A stretch of 64,000 nt of DNA from Turnera subulata. Its lineage: Eukaryota > Streptophyta > Magnoliopsida > Malpighiales > Passifloraceae. Shown here in pieces: positions 55,537 through 64,000 of the stretch. Numbering within the stretch: the stretch's first letter is position 1; every line of letters starts with the position of its first letter. The stretch covers positions 62,001-126,000 of the forward strand of contig JAKUCV010007347.1 in NCBI GenBank assembly GCA_028386065.3. Direction: 5' to 3'. Position numbers and translations under genes: made by a program. The notes under the pieces were generated by a model, which saw nothing but the letters and a program-made list of their open reading frames with translations, made no database searches and had not been told where the DNA came from.

Positions 55537-57220
55537 TGTTAGTGTAATATGCCCAAAAGCCAATCAATGGATGTATATTTTGAGTCATATATACACATTA
55601 AGGTTATTCCAATAAGTATCGTTTATGAGATAAACGCTTGCACATACTTATAACCCTAGAATATTTCATATTCTTAAATTGTCCCTAGTCGATTATTATT
55701 ATGGATGGGTTGTAATAATAAATTAAGACTAGCATATGTTGAGAGTTCATATGTGATATGAATTCAACATACAGGTACAAGTTAGAGAACTTGTGGACTG
55801 GACCGACCCACATAAGAACGCTACATGGAACGTTATATGTTTTGTCGATAACGGTTCTTATAATGTATTGTCCTTAGACCTGTGATCATCAAGGTTCCCA
55901 ACATGTGAGTCATATGCTTTGATATTATTCCTGGTCATCCGTAACTGGATAGACGTAAGGGTAATCATTGGGTATATGATGAGTGTGTAGTGGGTTTTGT
56001 ATGATCCAGAGGGGATTCGTCCAACCCATATAACGGGTATATTATCGGAGAGTGATCATCAAGGTTCCCAACATGTGAGTCATATGCTTTGATATTATTC
56101 CTGGTCATCCGTAACTGGATAGACGTAAGGGTAATCATTGGGTATATGATGAGTGTGTAGTGGGTTTTGTATGATCCAGAGGGGATTCGTCCAACCCATA
56201 TAACGGGTATATTATCGGAGTGTTTCTTGATAGAGTTGAACCATAAATGCATGGCCATGCTCGGATAAAGATATATGATATCGTTGGTATCCGTTTTACC
56301 GGTTAACTCGAGGATCAAGAAACTGAGATTAAACATATGCGAGATTGACATATTCCATGTCTCGTGTTTAATCTTGATAATGGGACGAAGGGACGATGAC
56401 ATGTTCCGAGGCATGTGGAATCAGTATTGATCTTGTCGTTCGAGTGACAATGATGTGTTGCTAGACGCCGCTCTTTACTTATAATTGTAAAATGAGATTT
56501 TACGATTATTGCCGAACGTACAAGTGCCTACAGGGTCACACACATACAGCCGTTGATCCGAGCAGGTGGTTGAACTGTGGTTGGACCATGGTTGAACCAA
56601 GATGTGGTTGGACCGTGGTTAGACCAGGGTCGTTTTTGGGCTGGTTTGGTTCACTAAATGTCAGATTTTTTAAACAAAACATGCTGAGTTGTGTTGATAA
56701 TGCTTAGTGGGAAACATGATTATGTGGAGACATAATCATGTTGCTTAATGGACCACCATGTTGGTCATTAACTCCACTAATGCATTATGCCTTTGAGGGT
56801 TGAGTGATCAGATCACTATTGCTCATCTTCTTCCTTACACACACTTGTTCTTGAGAGAATTTTCAGAGCTTGAGAAGAGTTCTTGAGTAGTCTGAAAATT
56901 GAGAGAAAAACACCACACACAAAAGCTCCCGGAAACCTGTTGCTAGCACACCAGTTCGGGAGAGCTCGGGTTGAAGTCATGAGACGTTCTTCGACCGGTT
57001 ACTTCGGTTCGTGTGGATACCGTAGAGGGACAAGGCATTTGTCTGGCTCTTGCTGATTCGGCTCTACAGTTGGGTGAAAGACCTCAACCGAACCAGGTAT
57101 GAAAAATTGTTATTCGGTTTAGCTCCATTCACATGGATCCTCCATGTGTATCCGGTTTTTTCGCTGCGCTTCTTGTGTTTGTTGCTTTTGATTGTCAAAT
57201 GAATGAACCGGATACCAACA
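55537..57220 (+). repeat. 5' LTR of copia-5, second copy (1.68 kb, with internal duplication)
   Basis: It starts TGTTAGTGTAATATGCCC and ends CGGATACCAACA. It carries two adjacent copies of a 170-bp segment (55882-56051 and 56052-56220), which explains why it is longer than the LTR at 40531-42035. Confidence 0.9.
55882..56220 (+). repeat. 170-bp tandem duplication inside the LTR
   Basis: GTGATCATCAAGGTTCCC to TATATTATCGGAG appears twice head to tail with no visible difference, so the duplication is recent relative to the LTR. Confidence 0.92.
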
Positions 57221-57221
57221 G

Positions 57222-57236
57222 TGGTAGCGGAGCCTC
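57222..57236 (+). other. Primer-binding site of copia-5, second copy
   Basis: TGGTAGCGGAGCCTC one base after the LTR end. Confidence 0.8.
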
Positions 57237-57509
57237 TTGTGAAGTCCTAAACCGAATTTTGTGTGTTCATATGTTATATGTGATATAGCTTGAACATGCT
57301 AGGCATATGTGATATGTTGTTTTCAATTATGTATATGTGATATATGTATTGATGTTGGTGTTTGTCAAAAGAGTTTTGACAAAGAGAACTTGATTGGTAT
57401 GTGATATCAATCAAGGAGTTCTTGGCAGTAAGTCGAAAGAGTTCGACTAGGAAAAACCGAGTGTCGGTTTGTGTTTTGAACGATTGTAGTTCAAGTTCCG
57501 CAGGCCCAG

Positions 57510-58195
57510 AACATCGATGTTGGTAGGACTAACATCGATGTTCATGTGTTGATTAGCCTTTGCCAAGCCGAATTAACATCGATGTTGTGTGGACAACATC
57601 GATGTTCTAAGTAGGCTAGTTTTGGCCGAATCAAAATAACATCGATGTTGAGTTATCAACATCGATGTTGACATGAAGAGGCCTTGGCAGAACTCTCAAA
57701 ACATCGATGTTTAAGAGTTGAACATCGATGTTATTTGAGCTCGGCCAAATTGGTTTGAGTTCCAGAGCTCCAACAATATCGATGTGTGAGTGTCAACATC
57801 GATGTTCTTGAGTTCCAGAACCCAAACATCGATGTTCTTGAGTTCCAGAACCCAAACATCGATGTTTAAATGTTAAACATCGATGTTAAAATGCTACTAC
57901 CAAAACTTGAATTTTTCAGAAGCTCATCAACATCGATGTTGAAAGTTCAACATCGATGTTATTGAGCTACTGCCAAAAGGTTTGGAGTTCAGGTTACACA
58001 CAACATTGATGTTGAAATGTGCAACATCGATGTTATGGAGCTACTGCAAAAATTATTTGGAGCTCGAGTTCTCACAACATCGATGTTGTAATGTCCAACA
58101 TCGATGTTATTGAGCTACTGCCAAAGAGTTGGGACAATTTGATTGTCACAACATCGATGTTCCAAATGGTAACATCGATGTTATCATGTATTTTG
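57510..58195 (+). repeat. Palindrome array (AACATCGATGTT) in the copia-5 leader, second copy
   Basis: About twenty copies or near copies of AACATCGATGTT, mostly in pairs with 8-12 bases between, separated by spacers with GAGCTACTGCCAAA or similar. It corresponds to 39660-40250 on the other strand. Confidence 0.93.
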
Positions 58196-58749
58196 TTTTT
58201 CAAACTTACATGACATCAATGTATGATTTATCAAGAACAATCATGTGATGTGTAGGAATTATATGTTGATGAAAATATTAAGTTCTTAGTTGTCTTCCAT
58301 GGTAAGCACTCATCATTGCTTCGATCAACAAATGGTAGGTTTTGCCAAAGCAAGGTGCCTTTGCTTATCTTAGCAAGGTGCGAAGCGATAATTGTAATAT
58401 CGAAACTGCTTATTATGGTGTTGAACTTAACTAGGTCATCTTAATAGGATTAAGGACTTAGAGGCAAGGAGTTGAGCTAAGTCTATGAGATAGACTAGAA
58501 CAAAGTGTTGTTCACTCAACTATCCAAGAGTTACATGAGATGTAATTGACAAGAGTTGTCTACCTAAATAACTATTGATATATGCGATCAGCCAAAGCTG
58601 ACATATATTGTAGTGAAATATGGATCTTGGCCTACTTATATAATTGTCTTGATTTATGTAGTAGGAGCACATTTAATAGAATTCCTTGTTAAATGTATTT
58701 GTATGCGTGACTCTTATTTGTGTGAGTTGATCATTATTGTAGAGTTTCC

Positions 58750-61285
58750 ATGGCACTAAATACTAGCACATTGTCACTGTGATCGGTCCTTGAGAAGGAA
58801 AAGTTAAACGGGAATAACTTCCTGAAATGGTATCGTAACTTGAGGATTGTCCTCAAACAAGAAAAGAAATTGTATGTCCTCGAAGGGCCCGTTCCGAGTG
58901 AACCGACGCCTAGTGCACCAAGGGCAGAAAGGGATGCTTACAAGAAGCATCTAGATGATGCATTGGACATTGCTTGCCTAATGCTGATCACCATGGACTA
59001 TGAGCTTCAAAAGCAACATGAGAACATGGGGGCGTTCGATATGATCGAATACCTTAAGATGCTCTTTGAGGAGCAAGCAAGGCATGAGAGGTATGAGACC
59101 TCTAAGGCACTGTTTCAATGCAGAATGGCTGAATCATCTCCCGTCAGACCTCATGTGCTTAAGATGATTGGATACATCGAAAGCTTTGAGGGTCTAGGGT
59201 TTCCTTTGCAGAAGGAATTGGCTGTTGACCTAGTCCTGCAATCGTTTTCGGATAGCTACGGTCAATTTGTCATGAACTTCAATATGAACCAACTTAACAA
59301 GTCCTTGTCCGAGTTGCTCAACATGTTGGGAACAGCTGAGCAACAAATGAAGGCAAGTAAATCCAATAGCATATTGATGCTTGGAGGTGGCAAAGGAAAG
59401 GGTAAAGCTAAGATGAAGAAATCCACCAAAAAGTTTGGTGCATCTTCTTCACAAATACTGAAACCTAAAGGTGGTATTGCAAAGGAAGGCGAATGCTTTC
59501 ATTGCAAGAAGTCTGGCCATTGGAGACGGAACTGCCTGGTTTATCTTCAAGAGTTGAAGAAGAAGAAGGGAAGTGAGACTTCCACTTCAGGTATGTTCGT
59601 TATAGAAGCGAATATCTCTATCTCTGCATCATAGGTATTAGATACCGGATGTGGTTCTCACATTTGTGTAAATGTGCAGAAACTAAGAAAGAGTAGGAGA
59701 TTGGCTAAGGGTGAGATAGACCTACGTGTGGGAAATGGAGCAAGAGTTACTGCATTAGCCGTAGGAACTTACTATCTATCCTTACTGAGTGGTTTAGTTT
59801 TGGAACTAGACGATTGCTATTATGTATCAACCATTAGCAGGAATCTGATTTCTGTATCTTGTCTTGACAAGAAAGGATTTTCATTTGTAATAAAGGACAA
59901 TTGTTGTTCCATTTATTTCAATGATGTTTATTATGGTGGTGCATATTTGAGCAATGGTTTGTATATTCTAAACCTAGAAACCGCAATCTATAACGTTAAC
60001 ACGAAGAAGGTTAGAACGAATGATTCTAATGAAACGTACCTTTGGCATTGTCGTTTAGGCCATATAAACGAGACTCGTATATCTAAACTCCATAAAGATG
60101 AACTTTTAGACTCATTTGATTATGAATCATTTGAGACGTGTGAGTCGTGTTTGTTAGGCAAAATGACGAAGGCCCCTTTTACCGTTAAGGGTGAGAGAGC
60201 ATCGGACTTATTAGGTCTTATACATAGTGATGTATGCGGACCTATGTCCACACAGGCTAAAGGCGGTTTTTCATACTTCATTACATTTACTGACGATTTC
60301 AGTAGATATGGCTATGTGTATCTAATGAGACACAAGTCAGAATCCTTTGAAAAGTTCAAAGAATTCAAGAATGAAGTACAAAATCAACTCGGTAAAAGTA
60401 TTAAGATGCTTCGATCAGATCAAGGAGGTGAATACTTAGACCGAGAGTTTCTTGATCATCTAAAGGAATGTGGTATAGTATCACAGCTCACTCCGCCGGC
60501 TACACCTCAATGGAATGGTGTATCCGAAAGGAGGAATAGAACCTTGTTAGACATGGTTCGTTCGATTATGAGTCAAGCTGACCTTCCTCCTTTGTTTTGG
60601 GGACATGCATTATTGAGTGCAGCTTTTACACTAAACCGTGTTCTATCTAAATTCGTCGAAAAGATACCATATGAGATATGGACTGGGAAGCATCCCAATT
60701 TGTCTTTTATGAGAATTTGGGGTTGTGAGGCTTACGTAAGACGTGAAGCATCAGATAAACTCGGCCCTAAATCCGACAAGTGCCTCTTTGTAGGATATCC
60801 TAAGGAAACGAAAGGGTATTATTTATATAATCCTTTAGAGCACAAAGTGTTTGTTACTCGGACTGCTATTTTTCTAGAAAGAGAATTTATTTCTAGAAGA
60901 ATCAGTGGGAGGAAAGTAGAACTCGAAGAAGTTCGAGAGATAGAGGCTGAGATGGAACAAGGGCAGGAACCACAAGAAGTTGTGGGTGAGATTCTTGTGC
61001 CTGTAACACATGGACCGCGTAGGTCGGATAAGACTCGGTATGAGCCTGAGAGATATGGATTTCTCATGACTCATGCTGGAGACGTGATGCTCATAGATGA
61101 GGATGAGCCCACTTCCTATCAGCAGGCCATTACGGGTCCGGACTCTGAGAAGTGGCTAGAGGGCATGAATTCGGAAATGGAATCCATGTACGAAAACAAG
61201 GTATGGACCTTGGTTGATCCACCCAAAGGGGTAAAACCCATTGGGTGCAAATGGGTCTTTAAGAGAAAGACCGACATGGATGGGT
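58750..61285 (+). pseudogene. copia-5 gag-pol, second copy
   Basis: It starts M-A-L-N-T-S-T-L-S-L at 58750, but a TGA follows at 58780-58782 where the other copy has Arg. Gag is otherwise open (N-N-F-L-K-W-Y, E-E-Q-A-R-H-E) with an intact zinc knuckle C-F-H-C-K-K-S-G-H-W-R-R-N-C near 59493-59535. A TAG at 59632-59634 replaces the Trp before the protease motif L-D-T-G-C-G-S-H. Integrase has H-C-R-L-G-H, C-E-S-C and the core H-S-D-V-C-G-P, R-S-D-Q-G-G-E-Y, V-S-E-R-R-N-R. RT is cut after G-C-K-W-V-F-K-R-K. The two stops are single-base changes. Confidence 0.9.
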
Positions 61286-61441
61286 TTTTATGTTCATGAT
61301 ATTCTAAACTATATAATTTATAATATTAAATTATATATTTAAAGAAGAGAGTAATTCTATTAATTTGTTATGGATTTCTATTTAATTTGCAGTAATTGGT
61401 TTTTTTTCGATTGTTGTTATAATGTAAAGGAATAGTAATTG
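61286..61441. other. AT-rich junction between copia-5 and gypsy-3
   Basis: TTCATGATATTCTAAACTATATA to GTAATTCTATTAATTTG matches the AT-rich flank at 48868-48980 beside the LTR of gypsy-2. No gene. Confidence 0.6.
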
Positions 61442-61448
61442 TTCAGAA

Positions 61449-63676
61449 TAGCTTTTTGGCTTGGAGAAGTTTCCTTCCTCGGACATGTAGTAGGCGGGGA
61501 TGGAATAAAAGTTGATCCCGCTAAAGTTAAGGCTGTGTTGGAGTGGGAGCCTCCTAAGAATATGTCAGAAGTCAGGAGTTTTCTTGGTCATGTAGGATAT
61601 TATCGGAGGTTCATAGAAGGTTTTTCCTTACTAGCCAGTCCTATGACTAAGCTATTGAGGAAAGAACAAGCTTTTGTTTGGAGCCCGGAATGTCAATAGA
61701 GTTTTTAGGAGCTTAAGAAGAAGCTGACCACGGCACCAGTGCTGACAGTACCGAAGCCAGGAGTGGAGTATGTGTTGTTTTGTGATGCATCAGGACTTGG
61801 TTTAGGAGCTGTGCTGATGCAAGAAGGACGAGTGATTGCTTATGCTTCTAGACAGCTAAGGACTCATGAGAAGAACTACCCGACTCATGATCTCGAGATG
61901 GCAGCAGTGATTTTGGCTCTGAAGATTTGGAGACACTATTTGTTTGGAGAGAAGTGCCGAATCTTCACCGACCACAAAAGCCTTAAGTACATCATGACTC
62001 AGAAGGAGCTTAACCTGCGAAAAAGACGTTGGGTTGAGTTGCTTAATGATTATGACTGTACTATCGAGTATCACCCAGAGAAGGCTAATGTGGTAGCTGA
62101 TGCTTTGAGCCGGAGACAACCGGATGATGCCTCCATTAGTTACTCGATGCTTTCACTTATCGAGTTAAGGAAGTTGGGAGTTAACTTGACAGTGGATGAT
62201 ACAGGAGCTTTGCTAGCACACATGAGTGTCAAGTCTAATCTAAGAGGATGGATAGTGGAGTTACAAGATGGAGATCCCGACCTAGTCAAGCTAAAGGAAG
62301 GAGTAAGGAGTGGAAAGGAAGACAAGTTCCGGATAGCTGATGATGGAGCATTGATGATTGGGAAACGGGTACGTGTACCCAATGTCAGTAATCTGCGTAG
62401 TCAGATCTTAGAAGAAGGTCACATGACGCCATATGCGATGCATCCTGGAAGCACCAAGATGTATCAGAACCTGAAGAGCCATTTCTGGTGGCCTCGCATG
62501 AAGAAGGATGTGGCAGAGTATGTCGCTAGATGCATTACTTGCCAGCAGGTGAAAGCCGAACATCAGGCTCCAGCAGGCAAGATGAGATCTTTGACAATAC
62601 CGGAATGGAAGTGGGAGATGATCACTATGGATTTTGTGATTGGTTTACTGATGACTCGAAAGCAGCATGACGCTATTTGGGTCATCGTCGACCGATTAAC
62701 AAAATTGGCTCATTTTCTCCCTATCCGCCAGACTGATACCATGGACACATTGGCGGGTAAGTATGTTGCTGAGATTGTAAGACTACACGGAATTCCAAAG
62801 TCTATAGTCTCAGACAGGGATCTGAGGTTCACATCACGATTCTGGAAGAGTTTACAAGCTGCTTTAGGGACCAAGTTGAGCTTCAGCACTGCTTTTCATC
62901 CTCAGACAGATGGACAGTCTGAGAGGACCATACAGACACTGGAGGACATGCTTAGAGCTTGTGCGCTTAACTTCACTGGGAGTTGGGATAAGTATCTGCC
63001 CTTGGCAAAGTTTGCTTACAACAACGGCTACCATTCCAGCATTGGTATGCCACCTTTTGAGGCACTCTATGGGAGGAAGTGTAGGAGTCCGGTATGTTAG
63101 GATGAGGAAGGTATGAGATTGATCGTTGGACCGGAGTTAGTCCAGCAGACGGTGGACAAGATCCAGACAGTAAGACAGTGCATGAGAGCTGCTCAGGATC
63201 GGCAGAAGAGCTATGCCAACAAACACCGACGTGAGATGGAGTATAACGTTGGTGAGAAGGTTTTTCTCAGAGTTGCACCTTGGAAAGGAGTGGTCAGGTT
63301 TGGCAAGAGAGAAAAGTTGAGTCCAAGGTATATCGGGCCATATGAGATTATAGAGAGAATTGGACCACTAGCTTACAGGTTGTCTTTGCCTGATGAGCTA
63401 TCACGCATTCATGATGTATTTCACGTCTCTATGTTGAGGAGGTATCGGTCAGACCCTAGTCATATTGTGGCCCCAATGGATGTTGAAGTGGCAGAAGATC
63501 TTACCTACACCGAAATGCCGGAACAGATTCTTGCTCGGGAAGTACGGCAGTTGCGGAACCGTACCATTTCTATGGTTAAGGTCAAGTGGAGTAAGCATTC
63601 TGCTAACGAGTCAACATGGGAAGTCGAGGAGCATATGCGATCCCAGTATCCACATCTCTTCACTGGTTCGGAGTGA
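61449..63676 (+). pseudogene. gypsy-3 pol remnant (RT end, RNase H, integrase, chromodomain-like tail)
   Basis: It opens at [12 protein letters not shown] of RT. A TAG at 61697-61699 separates RT from RNase H ([29 protein letters not shown]). Integrase follows: H-P-G-S-T-K-M, C-x2-C as [16 protein letters not shown], and [15 protein letters not shown] at 63098-63100 stands for the Trp in C-W-D-E-E-G. The tail contains V-K-V-K-W-S and S-T-W-E-V-E-E-H-M-R, the core of a chromodomain-like fold. The stops are the only obvious lesions of the remaining part. The catalytic part of RT is absent. Confidence 0.9.
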
Positions 63677-63689
63677 ATTTCGGGGACGA

Positions 63690-63711
63690 AATTCTTTTAA
63701 GGGGGGTAGAC
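63690..63711 (+). other. Polypurine tract of gypsy-3
   Basis: ATTCTTTTAAGGGGGGTAGAC precedes TGTAACAGCC. Confidence 0.8.
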
Positions 63712-64000
63712 TGTAACAGCCCGGGTAAAAAATTTATATTTTACCGGGACTGTAGAAACGCTTTGTATAGTAATTTACCTAATAAAAATAATCTTGGGTA
63801 ATTATTTCAAGGTAAATTATGCATCGAAATCCGAAACCGACCCTTACCCCACGCTCGGGATTTTTCTGCGGATTTTACGGACCAAAGTTGGAATTTTTGG
63901 GGTCTAGGAATCTTCAGAAAAGTCAGGCTTAACCTCGAATTACCGGGCCAGAAATTAAATCAAGGGGGCATTATTGGTATTTTTTGGTCCAGACGGGACA
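63712..64000 (+). repeat. 3' LTR of gypsy-3, first 289 bp
   Basis: It begins TGTAACAGCCCGGGTAAAA and parallels the minus-strand start of the LTR of gypsy-2. The window ends inside it. Confidence 0.85.

Larger units (their letters stand above)
55537..61285 (+). mobile_element. Angela-like copia (copia-5, second copy), truncated in RT
   Basis: The LTR (55537-57220), primer-binding site, leader with palindrome repeats and gag to early RT are all on the plus strand. It sits inside the gag region of gypsy-2. The element breaks off at about 61285, right after K-R-K-T-D-M-D-G of RT, where AT-rich repeat DNA follows. The 3' LTR is missing. Confidence 0.9.
61449..64000 (+). mobile_element. 5'-truncated Ty3/gypsy element (gypsy-3), running off the window
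   Basis: It contains the end of RT, RNase H, integrase with chromodomain-like tail, the purine tract and the first 289 bp of the 3' LTR. Closely related to gypsy-2 but in the opposite orientation. Its left break lies inside the RT thumb region. Confidence 0.9.

Overview
The window is nuclear DNA of a flowering plant, almost certainly a eudicot. The evidence is stacked Ty1/copia and Ty3/gypsy LTR retrotransposons with plant-type primer-binding sites (TGGTAGCGGAGC and relatives), a chromovirus-type integrase tail, Helitron ends with the CTAG hairpin signature, a Mutator-like element with a 9-bp target duplication, a TRIM, and small host genes with plant TATA boxes. No rRNA, tRNA or CRISPR locus was recognised. 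An assembly gap (N) lies at 503-1405. Lineage names below are judged from motifs by eye and were not searched.

Host content. The only convincing host genes form a dispersed tandem array on the minus strand, in this order along the plus axis: A1 (10.7 kb), B1 pseudogene (20.7), A2 pseudogene (27.5), B2 (30.6), A3 (31.2), B3 pseudogene (45.0), B4 (45.9), A4 pseudogene (48.2). All encode 60-90 aa proteins ending in a shared motif, TMKAPG...R-D-x-F...P-A-x-Y-F-x-D-L/M-R. Type A has an acidic MGSSESK start and usually one hydrophobic helix. Type B starts MSG(D/E)KK and is hydrophilic. Promoters and 3' flanks are also similar between copies, so each copy acts as an empty-site reference for transposons that entered another. 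This fixes several insertion boundaries exactly.

Layout. 1-7701: a young Ty3/gypsy element with nearly identical LTR copies, a gag remnant, no pol, and two antisense ORFs with their own TATA boxes before the 3' LTR (a TR-GAG-like non-autonomous element). It interrupts a copia element (7702-9900, minus). 10.5-20.6 kb: gene A1, a complete copia element in its upstream region (11147-16504, TSD ATTAA), and a second, internally deleted copia element (16716-20595). 21503-27316: a Helitron holding a nested solo gypsy LTR and a foldback MITE. 27.4-31.5 kb: A2, a MULE (TSD CATGTCAAA), a TRIM, B2, A3 and a second Helitron terminus. 31816-44567: a tandem LTR-internal-LTR-internal-LTR copia array on the minus strand. 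Its second internal region was invaded by a different, Angela-like copia and then deleted, which left an in-frame chimeric ORF. 44.6-48.3 kb: B3, B4, A4, with a solo copia LTR sitting on the A4 stop codon. 48987-64000: a gypsy element (minus) cut by a second Angela-like copia (plus, 55537-61285), followed by a truncated gypsy copy in the opposite orientation that runs off the window.

The most unusual signals are (i) the antisense, independently promoted genes in the pol-less gypsy element, one carrying an endonuclease-like segment, (ii) dense arrays of the 12-bp perfect palindrome AACATCGATGTT shared by two different copia families, in the LTR of one and the leader of the other, (iii) the tandem family of tiny proteins, and (iv) the chimeric copia ORF. 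The retroelement genes are mostly broken by stops or frameshifts. A1, B2, A3 and B4 are intact.
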